Shown one piece after another: positions 1 to 8,309 of a DNA stretch of 12,060 nt. The notes beneath the pieces are model-generated. The model was not told the DNA's origin. It saw nothing but the letters and a program-made list of their open reading frames with translations, and searched no databases. How positions within the stretch are numbered: position 1 is the stretch's first letter; the number at the start of each line of letters is the position of its first letter. Source of the DNA: an uncultured Azospirillum sp. (GTDB lineage: Bacteria > Pseudomonadota > Alphaproteobacteria > RF32 > CAG-239); assembly GCA_902489675.1 (NCBI GenBank), contig CABUAP010000025.1:1-12060 (forward strand), in the 5' to 3' direction. The translations under genes were made by a program, and so were the position numbers.

Positions 1-1530
1 ATTATTGAAACGGTCAATCTGGTAGCCAACGGACAAAAACTGAAATACGGCCTGACCAAAGCCCTGCCCAAATATTCGATTTCGCGCGATGGGGTCAAAA
101 ACGCCACCATCCCTTATCTCAACAGCGTAAGGATTAACGGCACCGAAGTTCCTTATCAATTAAAAGACGCCGGTGACCGCTATTTAATCACGCCCAAAAA
201 TCAATTTGCTTTACAGCCGGGGATTTATACTTACGAATTTGATTATATGCTCGATCGAAAATTATGGTATTACAAGGACCGCAACGAATTTTATTGGGAT
301 GTTACCGGCAGCTTTTGGAATTTGGTTGTTTCTCAAGCGGTGGCCACGGTAAGACTGCCGGTTGACGTCAACCCGCTCGGACAATCCATGTTTATCGGTT
401 ATCCGCCTAACAATCTGACCGACTATTATTCGACCATCACCAAAGACCGCCGCACCAATGCGCTCGGCTTTACCGCCACTACACCGCTGTTTGCCGGAGA
501 AGGAATGCATCTCTTGATCTCGATCCCCAAAGCCGGCTTTATTGAACCGGACTTTAACAAAAAATTTGAATGGTTCATTGAAGATTACGGCGATATTATC
601 TTTTCTCTGTTCGGTCTGCTGGCGATCGTTATTGCCTACATTGTTTCCTGGCGCTTTATCAATTCCGACGCCAATCCGGTTAAAACAGATCTGCAAAAAA
701 CGCCGGCCATGCTCCGAATGTTGGCCAAAGGAAGTTTTGACAAAGTTTCTTTCGGTTCTTTCCTGCTTGATTTGTTCCGCCGCAACATTATTGATTTGAA
801 AGCCGATCACGAATCGCTGGTTTTGATCAAGAAAACCGATAATCTCAACCGCCTGAACAAAAATGAACGGCAGGCGCTCCGGCAGCTGATCGGTCCCAAA
901 GAATTGTCCGTCAGCTTTAACCGCACCAATGCCTTAAAAATGAAACGCGCTTACAAGTTGGTTGAAAAAGACACCGTCAAACGGTTGAAGATTTTATCGC
1001 TGAAGCTCAATTCCGGTTATATCTTATTCAGCTGCGCCATGCTGCTGTTGGCCGAAGCCGCTATTGCCTGGCTTAATGTCAATACGGCCGCAACCATGGG
1101 CTTTCTTGTTTCGGCAACATTAACCGCCGCTTTTTATATTTGGATTTTGCGTACCAAATTCAAACGCCGCTGGGTCAACATTACCGCCAAAGTTTTTGCC
1201 GTTATTATGATCATTATTGCCGCCCTGATGATGAGTTTGCACATACACGCGATTTCTACCATATTCATTCTCGGCATGATCTGGAGCATTTTTGTTTACA
1301 GCAGTCTGTTTGCCAAGCGCAACGGATTGATCAAAAACAATATCAAAGAAGCTATACAATTCGGGCAATATTTGACCGACAGCGCCGAGGCTATCATTCT
1401 CGGACGGGAATTTAAACAGCAGCAGGCCAATATTTATGCGTTGGATGCCGCCGGCAAATATCCGAAAACAGATCAGATCGCGGCCGATTACCGGCTTGAT
1501 CTGATGCCGATGGTTAAAAATCTGCTTTAG
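1..1530 (+). CDS. DUF2207 family membrane protein, 3' part (start lies before the window)
   Basis: The frame is open from base 1, giving 509 residues before the TAG. The N-terminal portion (about residues 1-190) is a beta-rich segment. It includes a Y-E-F-D-Y stretch and FYWDVTG (97-103), the Trp/Gly-containing pattern typical of DUF2207 exported domains. A first membrane helix follows (about 198-220). Next comes a soluble segment (about 230-335) with the 'LLDLFRRNIIDL' pattern seen in the cytoplasmic part of the family. Four more helices lie at about 340-358, 366-383, 395-415 and 418-437, and the C-terminus is hydrophilic. DUF2207 proteins are usually around 600 residues, so perhaps 80-130 N-terminal residues, including the signal peptide, are missing. 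No biochemical function is established for the family. An internal ATG at 247 is not a credible start because coding continues upstream without a break. The gene converges on the leftward operon. Confidence 0.85.
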   Translation: MIETVNLVANGQKLKYGLTKALPKYSISRDGVKNATIPYLNSVRINGTEVPYQLKDAGDRYLITPKNQFALQPGIYTYEFDYMLDRKLWYYKDRNEFYWDVTGSFWNLVVSQAVATVRLPVDVNPLGQSMFIGYPPNNLTDYYSTITKDRRTNALGFTATTPLFAGEGMHLLISIPKAGFIEPDFNKKFEWFIEDYGDIIFSLFGLLAIVIAYIVSWRFINSDANPVKTDLQKTPAMLRMLAKGSFDKVSFGSFLLDLFRRNIIDLKADHESLVLIKKTDNLNRLNKNERQALRQLIGPKELSVSFNRTNALKMKRAYKLVEKDTVKRLKILSLKLNSGYILFSCAMLLLAEAAIAWLNVNTAATMGFLVSATLTAAFYIWILRTKFKRRWVNITAKVFAVIMIIIAALMMSLHIHAISTIFILGMIWSIFVYSSLFAKRNGLIKNNIKEAIQFGQYLTDSAEAIILGREFKQQQANIYALDAAGKYPKTDQIAADYRLDLMPMVKNLL

Positions 1531-1541
1531 TAAAATCCGCA

Positions 1542-1579
1542 AAAAAATAACCTCCGCTTTTATACGGAGGTTATTTTTT
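1542..1579. terminator. Bidirectional intrinsic terminator between convergent genes
   Basis: A perfect 15-bp stem (left arm 1542-1556, right arm 1565-1579) surrounds an 8-base loop. The core CCTCCG/CGGAGG is flanked by an A-run on the left and a T-run on the right, so either transcript ends in a U-tract. It lies 11 bases after the rightward DUF2207 stop. The leftward membrane-protein stop (TAA at 1578-1580) overlaps its right arm, so that gene ends inside the hairpin. Confidence 0.9.
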
Positions 1580-2483
1580 ATTTTTGGTTATCGTTACGTT
1601 CGGTTTGCGTTCCCGCGTACCAAGAGAACAAAGCTTCTCGCTGTACAATTGCCGCGCAGGCAAAAGAAGATATCATCAGCAACAGCAGCATATTATATAA
1701 AAAAGTGCAAATCAAAGTTCCCAAAACAAACATATGCCCGATCACAAAACCGGCAAATAAGTTATAATTGAGAAAGATAATCATGTTAAGCAGCAAGATC
1801 AGCGTCAAGGCAATGATAATTTTTAACGTATTACCCACGGTTCGCTGCCAAAAAACTCGCAGCGGCGGACGCTTTTGTTCATCGAGCACAAAAGCAAACA
1901 ACGACGAAAAACGCAGCGCAACCAGCGGCAGCCAAAAACCGGAAGATGCCACGGCAAAAAACAGACTCTCAATCCGCCAGTCGGGATTGGGCACACGGAA
2001 AAACAACACCACACCGGAAATGACCGGCAGGCACAATATACCGAGAACCGCCAGCTCACTGCCAAAAATTTTCCAATCTTTGGCCGAGATAATAAACATA
2101 TTTTTAAGATCAAGCTCACCGCCGCAGACTGCCGTTTTGTACCACACACGCAGGAAAACCGCCGTGATCAGCAGGCGCAAAAGAAAGAACGTCACATACA
2201 CCGCCGGCGATACCTCGCAGCCGAAATAGGGATTTTCGTTCCATTGCGCAATGCCGCAAACATAACTCTGCTGCGTGGCAAAGGCCAAAATTGTCATCAA
2301 CAGTCCGTAAACAAAACTTAGAAACAAAAAGCGTTTGAAACGAAACAGCAAAACGCCCAGCGGCAGAAAGCTCATTTCCCAAAAAGGCACGCTGACCGGG
2401 TTGGCCGAATGATCATCCAAAAATTCGGCATTGCCGATACTTTTCAGTTTTACGATAAAGCCGTCGCCTATTTTTTTCATCAT
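1578..2483 (-). CDS. Polytopic inner-membrane protein of unknown function, 301 aa
   Basis: I do not recognise a family. The first ~50 residues are hydrophilic. Hydrophobic helices then follow at about 52-69, 94-114, 143-162, 173-199, 219-239 and two within 244-278, so six or seven membrane spans. There is no signal peptide and no conserved catalytic motif that I can see. The C-terminal tail is polar (TERNDNQK). The start ATG at 2483 is one base after the dnaE stop. An AAGGA site inside the last dnaE codons sits 7-8 bases before it, so translation is probably coupled to dnaE. A second ATG follows directly, so the protein may start at residue 2. The gene closes the leftward operon and ends within the shared terminator. 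Its pairing with dnaE is probably just genome arrangement; a role in replication is not implied by the sequence. Confidence 0.8.
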   Translation of the reverse strand: MMKKIGDGFIVKLKSIGNAEFLDDHSANPVSVPFWEMSFLPLGVLLFRFKRFLFLSFVYGLLMTILAFATQQSYVCGIAQWNENPYFGCEVSPAVYVTFFLLRLLITAVFLRVWYKTAVCGGELDLKNMFIISAKDWKIFGSELAVLGILCLPVISGVVLFFRVPNPDWRIESLFFAVASSGFWLPLVALRFSSLFAFVLDEQKRPPLRVFWQRTVGNTLKIIIALTLILLLNMIIFLNYNLFAGFVIGHMFVLGTLICTFLYNMLLLLMISSFACAAIVQREALFSWYAGTQTERNDNQK

Positions 2484-2484
2484 G

Positions 2485-5400
2485 TTACATTTCCTTTACT
2501 GCCGAAACGCCGGGAACCGATTTTAACTGAGAGATGATGTTGCCGCTGGTAAAGGCATATCCGCCCGGCAGTTCAATTGTGATGTCCCATTCATCGTTAT
2601 CCGGTTTAATATATATTTTGTTTGAGCCTTTTTTATCCCGACCGAGAATTTCTCTGACCGGGCGGACAGCCGCTATATTGCTGATGCTGATTACGATGGC
2701 ACTGGCCACATCGGCAATCGCCTTGTCCAAAGTTTCGATGTTACTGATCATCACCCGCGGATCACCGTCTTCGGTCTGCTTTTCGATTGTCACGCTGGCC
2801 AAAAGCGGCAGCCCCGAGTTGATCATGTCTTCGCTGCGCTGCAGAGTTTCCGAAAATAAGATGCCTTCAAAAGCCCCCGACGCATCGGAAAGTTCCAGAA
2901 AAGCAAAACGATTGCCTTTTTGGGAAATTTTTTTCTTAAAGCTGTTGACACAGCCGGCCAGCTTGGCGCGGATCATATCGCCGGTTTGAATATTGCGGAA
3001 AACTTCGCTGCAATTTTTGACACCCAGCTTCTCCATCCCGTCGCGGTAGCTATCCAACGGATGAGCGGAAAGATAAAAACCGACAGCTTCCGCCTCAAGC
3101 TTCAACTTTTCCAGTTCAACCCAATCCGGCTCGTCTTTCAATTTGATTTTGGCCTGCATCTCTTCGTTGCCAAAAAGCGAAGATTGGCTGCTGGTTTTCA
3201 GTTCGGAAGAAGAACTGATGTGCTGGATAATATTGTCAATATTAGCAAACAAACGGCCGCGGTTCTTATCCACACAATCAAACGCCCCCGACTTGATCAG
3301 CTGTTCCAGCTGTTTGCGGTTGGTTTGTTTGATGTCGATCCGGTGCACAAAATCAGAAATGTCTTTGAAAGGACCGCGCGCTTCACGCTCGGCAACCAGC
3401 CCCTTCATATTGGCCTCGCCCACGCCTTTGACCGCTGTCAGCGCATAACGGATCTTGCCGTCCTCGACCATAAAATCGTAACCTGATTTATTAATGTCCG
3501 GCGGCAAAACGGTAATTCCCATTTTACGGCATTCGTCCTTGAAGAACTGCAGCTTGTCGGTGTTGGTGATATCAAGACTCATAGTCGCGCTCATAAACTC
3601 GACCGGATAATGCGCCTTGAGATAAGCGGTCTGATAAGAAATCAACGAATAAGCGGCCGCGTGGGACTTGTTAAAGCCGTAGGAGGCAAATTTTTCCATC
3701 TGGTCAAAAATGCTGGTGGCCGTATCGCGCTCAATCCCCCGCTCCACGGCGCCGTCAACAAAAATACTGCGGTGTTTGACCATTTCTTCTTTAATTTTTT
3801 TACCCATCGCTTTACGCAGTTTGTCCGCGCCGCCCAAGGTATAACCGGCCAGTTCCTGAGCAATTTTCATAACCTGTTCCTGATAGATCATGATGCCGTA
3901 GGTACTTTTTAAAATCGGCTCCAGCTTGGGATGGAGATAGGTAATTTCTTCTTCGCCGTGCTTACGCCGGATATAGCTCGGGATATTGTCCATCGGCCCC
4001 GGGCGATAGAGCGACACGATAGCGATCAGGTCCTCAAAACGGTCAGGTTTAATTTGCTTATGCACGTCTTTCATCCCCGCCGATTCAAACTGGAACACAC
4101 CGGCGGTATCGCCCCGCTGCAAAAGCGCATAAGTTTCTTTATCATCAAGCGGCACCGTACTCATGTCAAGCTCAATCCCGTGATCGGCCTTTACCAGATC
4201 AACCGCTCGTTTGATTGTGGTCAGGGTCTTCAACCCCAAAAAGTCAAACTTGATCAAGCCGGTTGACTCGATATATTTCATATCGTACTGGGTTACCGGC
4301 ATATCGGCTTTCGGATCTTTGTAGAGCGGCACCAATTGGTCAAGCGGCCGATCGCCGATCACCACACCGGCAGCGTGTACGCCGGTGTGGCGGTACAGCC
4401 CTTCCAACTTCATCGCGATATCAAACAATTTATTAATCTGCGGATCGTTTTGGCGCATTTCTTCCAATTCGGGCACTTGTTCCAGCGAATCTTTCAAACT
4501 CGGCTGCACCCCCTGCACCGGCGGCGGAATCATTTTACTGATCCGGTCGGCCTGCGAATAGGGCATTTGCAAAACACGGGCAACGTCGCGGATCACCGCC
4601 TTAGATTGCAGCTTTCCATAGGTAATAATCTGCGCCACATGGTCAAAACCGTATTTATTCTGCACATATTCGATCGTTTTATAACGATTTTCCTGACAAA
4701 AGTCGACGTCAAAGTCCGGCATATTAATACGTTCCGGGTTCAAGAAACGTTCAAACAGCAAATCAAGTTTCAGCGGGTCAAGCTCGGTAACCTGAATCGA
4801 CCAAGCCACCATCGAACCGGCACCGGAACCGCGCCCCGGCCCGACCGGTACACCGTTATTTTTTGACCAGCGGATAAAATCCGAAACGATCAGGAAGTAG
4901 CCGGCAAAGCCCATTTTTTCAATAACGCTCAGTTCATACTCAAGGCGGGCATAATAGCGTTCATCCAGTTCCTTTTTCTCTTCCTCGGTCATACCCTCAA
5001 AATAGACCTGAGTTTCCATCTTATGCGCCAGCCCGTTATAGGCTTCTTCGCGCAGATACTCGTTTTGGCTTTTGCCTTCCGGGCATTCAAAAATCGGCAG
5101 CAGCGGATCAACATACTGCAAGACATAATTGCAGCGTTTGGCGATATTGACCGTATTGGCCGCCGCTTCCGGCAGATCGGCAAACAGCGCCACCATTTCG
5201 GCCGCGGTTTTCAAACGCTGGTTGGGCGAATATTTTTCCCGATTGTCATTAGCCACATATTCGCCTTTGGCGATACAAACCAAAGCATCGTGCGCTTCAT
5301 ACATATCGGTATCAAAGAAAAAAGCTTCGTTGGTCGCTACCAACGGGATATCGTGCTTATAAGCCAAATCAATAAAGTCGTTTTCGGTTTTGGCTTCTTT

Positions 5401-5955
5401 TTCCGTACCTATACGGGAAATTTCCATATATAACCGATCGCCGAAAATTTCTTTTAATTCCAACAGGAAAGCCTCCGCCTCCTCTGCCCGGTTTTCAAGC
5501 AGCAGGCGGCCGACGGTGCCGTCCACGCCGGCAGTCAGCACAATCAGTCCCTCGCCGCGAGTTTTAAGATCGGCAAGACGAATCTGCGGTTTTTCGGCAA
5601 AATTCTTTTCGCCGAGGTAGGCAATTTTCATCAATTTGGCCAGATTGGCATAACCTTCTGCATTTTTGACCAGCAAAACCAGCTTATCCGGTTCCACGGT
5701 TCGCCCTTTGGACTTCAGCACATCGTCAGCATCACGGTTGCGAATATACATCTGAGTGCCGAGAATCGGTTTAATGCCGTTTTTCGGCGCATAGTCGGAA
5801 AATGCTTTGGCACCGAACATATTGGCGGTATCGGTGATCGCCATGGCCGGAAAACCCATCGCCGCAGCCCTGCTCATCAACGCCGGAATTTTCATCGCGC
5901 CTTCAAGCAATGAGTAAGCCGAGTGCACCCGGAGATGAATAAACTGCGGTTCCAT
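2485..5955 (-). CDS. dnaE: DNA polymerase III alpha subunit (replicative DNA polymerase)
   Basis: This is the catalytic subunit of the chromosomal replicase (C-family polymerase), adding dNTPs 5'->3'. At 1156 residues it is close to the E. coli length of 1160. In order: an N-terminal PHP domain beginning HLRVHSAYSLLEG (7-19); the palm with the PGRGSGAGS loop; PDFDVDF (413-419), carrying the aspartate pair; the third catalytic aspartate D571 in KFDFLGLKT; the fingers; a helix-hairpin-helix segment (about 840-880, VKGVGEA); an internal beta-clamp-binding motif QSSLF (924-928), close to where E. coli has QADMF; an OB-fold (about 990-1070); and the C-terminal tail. No proofreading exonuclease domain is present, as expected for DnaE rather than PolC. 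The start is supported by GCAGGAA at 5961-5967. It sits 15 bp after a small lipoprotein gene and 1 bp before a membrane-protein gene. It appears intact, with no missing key residue seen. Confidence 0.98.
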   Translation of the reverse strand: MEPQFIHLRVHSAYSLLEGAMKIPALMSRAAAMGFPAMAITDTANMFGAKAFSDYAPKNGIKPILGTQMYIRNRDADDVLKSKGRTVEPDKLVLLVKNAEGYANLAKLMKIAYLGEKNFAEKPQIRLADLKTRGEGLIVLTAGVDGTVGRLLLENRAEEAEAFLLELKEIFGDRLYMEISRIGTEKEAKTENDFIDLAYKHDIPLVATNEAFFFDTDMYEAHDALVCIAKGEYVANDNREKYSPNQRLKTAAEMVALFADLPEAAANTVNIAKRCNYVLQYVDPLLPIFECPEGKSQNEYLREEAYNGLAHKMETQVYFEGMTEEEKKELDERYYARLEYELSVIEKMGFAGYFLIVSDFIRWSKNNGVPVGPGRGSGAGSMVAWSIQVTELDPLKLDLLFERFLNPERINMPDFDVDFCQENRYKTIEYVQNKYGFDHVAQIITYGKLQSKAVIRDVARVLQMPYSQADRISKMIPPPVQGVQPSLKDSLEQVPELEEMRQNDPQINKLFDIAMKLEGLYRHTGVHAAGVVIGDRPLDQLVPLYKDPKADMPVTQYDMKYIESTGLIKFDFLGLKTLTTIKRAVDLVKADHGIELDMSTVPLDDKETYALLQRGDTAGVFQFESAGMKDVHKQIKPDRFEDLIAIVSLYRPGPMDNIPSYIRRKHGEEEITYLHPKLEPILKSTYGIMIYQEQVMKIAQELAGYTLGGADKLRKAMGKKIKEEMVKHRSIFVDGAVERGIERDTATSIFDQMEKFASYGFNKSHAAAYSLISYQTAYLKAHYPVEFMSATMSLDITNTDKLQFFKDECRKMGITVLPPDINKSGYDFMVEDGKIRYALTAVKGVGEANMKGLVAEREARGPFKDISDFVHRIDIKQTNRKQLEQLIKSGAFDCVDKNRGRLFANIDNIIQHISSSSELKTSSQSSLFGNEEMQAKIKLKDEPDWVELEKLKLEAEAVGFYLSAHPLDSYRDGMEKLGVKNCSEVFRNIQTGDMIRAKLAGCVNSFKKKISQKGNRFAFLELSDASGAFEGILFSETLQRSEDMINSGLPLLASVTIEKQTEDGDPRVMISNIETLDKAIADVASAIVISISNIAAVRPVREILGRDKKGSNKIYIKPDNDEWDITIELPGGYAFTSGNIISQLKSVPGVSAVKEM

Positions 5956-5970
5956 GTTTTTTCCTGCCCG

Positions 5971-6129
5971 CTATCTTACGGAAACACCGCTGATGCAGCG
6001 TTCCGGTTGTTTTTCGCAAATTTCCTTATCGCTGTTCATCTCGTGCAGGCGGTTGCGATTGGGGGCAAATTCACCGGCGACACATCCGCAAAGCGCCAGC
6101 AGGCAAATTGTCATAACTAATTTTTTCAT
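5971..6129 (-). CDS. Small lipoprotein, 52 aa, unknown function
   Basis: This short gene fills the space between the 122-aa membrane protein and dnaE. It starts with ATG at 6129 and ends with TAG at 5971-5973. The product begins MKKLVMTICLLALCGCVAGE: a positively charged start, a hydrophobic core and a lipobox L-C-G-C with the lipidated cysteine at residue 16. The residue at +2 is Val, so outer-membrane sorting is plausible. The mature part is only 37 residues, rich in Glu, Arg and Asn, with two further cysteines (C38 and C45) that could form a disulfide in the periplasm. AAGGA lies 7 bases before the ATG and overlaps the stop codon of the upstream gene, suggesting coupled translation. No known family is recognised. 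The combination of lipobox, ribosome site and tight 10- and 15-bp spacings is why I believe it is real. Confidence 0.75.
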   Translation of the reverse strand: MKKLVMTICLLALCGCVAGEFAPNRNRLHEMNSDKEICEKQPERCISGVSVR

Positions 6130-6139
6130 CCGTTTTTCC

Positions 6140-6508
6140 TTACAGGTTCAAGTCGTATTTCAACACAAAAAAGACGATTAATATCATAAAAATCCGCGCC
6201 AAATGCCGAAACCACAAACTGCGGTTATATTCGGCGGAGCTGCGCCAGGTACCGATCACCATTGAACCGGCATAAAACAGCAGAAAACAGAGCGAACTGA
6301 AATATAAGATGGTGAGGATCACCGTTGATGTTTCCAGCCCGTATTTGCGGGTGGTGTAATAACCGAGTATGGTCAGCCCGCGCAGCTTATGATACAGCAT
6401 GGTGCCAAAAATTTTGACCATCAGATGAACAACTAACATCCCCAGCACGCCGAACTTCCAGAAAGTATCTTTCAGACTAAGTTCGCCATCAATAAGTTTC
6501 TTAAACAT
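6140..6508 (-). CDS. Small membrane protein of unknown function, 122 aa
   Basis: The product has about three hydrophobic helices (18-37, 62-83, 101-117). It has two conserved-looking patterns: a GELSLKDTFWKFGVLG stretch at 8-23 and GTWRSSAEY at 86-94. From memory, this pairing ('G-x-SLxxTFWxFGVLG' followed by 'GxWRSAxKY') recurs in short uncharacterised proteobacterial membrane proteins, but no function is known to me. I chose the ATG at 6508 because AGGATAAGG (6512-6520) precedes it at good spacing. An in-frame TTG at 6538 would add ten residues but overlaps a TATAAT-like -10 box and has no ribosome site. The downstream lipoprotein begins 10 bases after the stop. An 85-base gap separates it from the M49 peptidase gene upstream, so it may be the first gene of its own transcript with the lipoprotein and dnaE. 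Confidence 0.8.
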   Translation of the reverse strand: MFKKLIDGELSLKDTFWKFGVLGMLVVHLMVKIFGTMLYHKLRGLTILGYYTTRKYGLETSTVILTILYFSSLCFLLFYAGSMVIGTWRSSAEYNRSLWFRHLARIFMILIVFFVLKYDLNL

Positions 6509-6537
6509 AGACCTTATCCTTTTCTTGTCCGATGCCA

Positions 6538-6569
6538 ATTATAATGCGGCAAAGCTTTCGTTTGTGCAA
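6538..6569 (-). promoter_or_regulatory. Possible promoter for the 122-aa gene / dnaE unit
   Basis: Read leftward, a perfect TATAAT (6538-6543) lies about 30 bases before the ATG at 6508. The nearest -35-like hexamer is TTGCAC (6564-6569), but the spacer is 20 bases, longer than the preferred 17. It falls in the only gap longer than 20 bases in the leftward gene row. The -10 is convincing by eye; the weak -35 keeps confidence low. Confidence 0.4.
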
Positions 6570-6593
6570 GCGATTTTTCGCAGTTTTACCGGC

Positions 6594-8309
6594 TTAAAAA
6601 TGACGGATGATCCGCTTGTAAGGTTTAATCCCCAATTCCTGCCGCACCGCTGCGATTTTTTGCGACAGCGGCGACCATTCGGTATATTTTTCGACAAAGG
6701 CAGCGGCGTTTTCTTTGGATTTGGACAGCTGCACCCGGATCGTTTCTGCCAACAGTCGGTTCAAAACACTGCCGATATTGGCCAGATCTATCGTAATTTT
6801 TGCATCAGGCGTTTCCTTAATAATGCCGTTTGCCGTCAGATAATTGAACTGAATCAGCTCGCCCATGCGATGCGGCAGCATCATATGCGGCCGGGCAGCC
6901 AAAAACATCCGACCGGCAATATAACTGACATAGATCTTTTTCAGCGTTTCTTCGTCAATCACACCGGCTTTCGCATATTCCGGCATAAACGCCAGCGAAA
7001 CGGTGTCGGCCTTGTGTTCTTCAATAATATGTTTATAAGCGCCGAGGGCATTTTGATATGTGCTGTCGGGTCCCAGAGAATGACCGTTTTCGTGGCCGAT
7101 GACAAACAAGTGGTCGGCTTCGCCGTCAAAATAGCGACGCAGCGCCGGATCCAGCAGCCGATCCAGCATTTTGCGCTCTTTTTCCTTATCCACACTCATA
7201 CGCACCTGACGATGATAGACATTGCGTCGGCCGCCGCCGGTTTTAATCGACAATTTGTCATTGTTGGGCAGGTTCTGGGCGGTGGTGATGCCGCCGCGGC
7301 ACTGAGCATAATCACCTTCCAGTGCGGCCAAGTCAACATCGACCATGGTCTGTTTCAGTTCCTCTCCGTCAAGAATGCTTTGCCGGTAGCTATCGGCAAA
7401 CGGCATTTTGGCCGCCAATTCCGGCATATGTTTTTTAAACTGCAGGATCAGATCCGTTCCGGCCTTGTTGACAATACCGACACGGGCGCCCAAAGTATCT
7501 TTTGAAGCAGCTTCTATGCCGTTATCTGCCAACAATTTTTTCAATTCTTCGTTATTATAAACCGTCGGCGTAATCTCATCATCGTAGTTTTCGCGGCTCA
7601 AAGTAAACTCCAGCGGCGTATCCTGCAAAACCGCCCAATGCTTGTCGGCCAGCATATCCATATCCGGATTATTTTGCAGCAGCGCCTGAGCCTGCCAGCC
7701 GAGATAATCCTTAAACGGCTCGTCATCGGTATAGTGAGCCGCCACTTCCAATTCGTTGGCAACAGCCGAAAACTGATCGGCAAAATATTCCGTATAATCA
7801 ATTGCCTTCAATCCATCTTTGTTTCTGCGCACCATTGTGCGGGCGCTCAATATCTGCCGCACCTCATCGCTTTGCCCGGCTTTCAGCATGGCAAGCAAAA
7901 TTTGCTGAAACTCTTCCGGCGTCAAATCTTCCGGATAAAAATTGTGTCCCGGCAGCAAATGGATGCCGGCAAAAATCTCTACCGGTTCTTTGTCCACGCC
8001 GTTGTAACCGGCCACACCGTTTAGGGAATTAAAAAGTTCAAGCGCCAGCGCCGCATGGGAACTGCTCGCAGCCGCGGCTTCCAAAGCCTTTTTCTGAACT
8101 CTGTTCAGCGGATGATCCTGCTCGAGCGACACATCGTTAATGATCCGGGCGGCGGCGACCAAATGTGCCAGCGCTTTTTTATTGCCTTCGCTCAAATTTT
8201 TATATCCCTCGAAATCCGGCGAAATCAGCCGAATGTCAAGCGTCTTTTTTTCCATCCTGTCTTGCAGGTCGGCTTCACTGTAATTGATGTCATATCCGTT
8301 AATTTTCAT
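6594..8309 (-). CDS. M49 (dipeptidyl-peptidase III) family zinc metallopeptidase, 571 aa
   Basis: Predicted zinc-dependent exopeptidase that removes dipeptides from peptide N-termini. The zinc site is visible: H406-E407-N408-G409-H410 within a GHENGHSLGP stretch (two histidine ligands plus the catalytic glutamate), then E430-E431-H432-K433-A434-D435, matching the family's second motif (EECRAE/EEAKAD type), where E431 should be the third ligand. Classical DPP III has a hexapeptide HEXXGH; this protein has the shorter HEXXH form, known from some bacterial members such as that of Caldithrix. There is no signal peptide or membrane helix, so it is probably cytoplasmic. The start ATG overlaps the end of the MEMO-AMMECR1 gene by 11 bases, with a GGAG about 11 bases upstream, so the two are likely translationally coupled. 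At 571 residues it is shorter than eukaryotic DPP III (above 700). The substrate cannot be inferred from sequence. Confidence 0.85.
   Translation of the reverse strand: MKINGYDINYSEADLQDRMEKKTLDIRLISPDFEGYKNLSEGNKKALAHLVAAARIINDVSLEQDHPLNRVQKKALEAAAASSSHAALALELFNSLNGVAGYNGVDKEPVEIFAGIHLLPGHNFYPEDLTPEEFQQILLAMLKAGQSDEVRQILSARTMVRRNKDGLKAIDYTEYFADQFSAVANELEVAAHYTDDEPFKDYLGWQAQALLQNNPDMDMLADKHWAVLQDTPLEFTLSRENYDDEITPTVYNNEELKKLLADNGIEAASKDTLGARVGIVNKAGTDLILQFKKHMPELAAKMPFADSYRQSILDGEELKQTMVDVDLAALEGDYAQCRGGITTAQNLPNNDKLSIKTGGGRRNVYHRQVRMSVDKEKERKMLDRLLDPALRRYFDGEADHLFVIGHENGHSLGPDSTYQNALGAYKHIIEEHKADTVSLAFMPEYAKAGVIDEETLKKIYVSYIAGRMFLAARPHMMLPHRMGELIQFNYLTANGIIKETPDAKITIDLANIGSVLNRLLAETIRVQLSKSKENAAAFVEKYTEWSPLSQKIAAVRQELGIKPYKRIIRHF

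Noticed and set aside
262..810. Open frame of 182 codons on the - strand opposite the DUF2207 gene
   Set aside because: It overlaps a sequence with clear family character on the other strand, and its predicted product has no domain or hydrophobic pattern of its own.
4336..4866. Open frame of 176 codons on the + strand inside dnaE
   Set aside because: Antisense to the catalytic core of dnaE, rich in His, Gln and Arg, with no recognisable domain and no initiation signals.
6525..7505. A long open frame (326 codons) on the + strand opposite the M49 peptidase gene
   Set aside because: It is fully antisense to a gene with a clear zinc-peptidase motif and ribosome site, its product is Gln/His/Phe-rich low-quality sequence, and it has no Shine-Dalgarno signal. 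It is a by-product of codon bias on the other strand.
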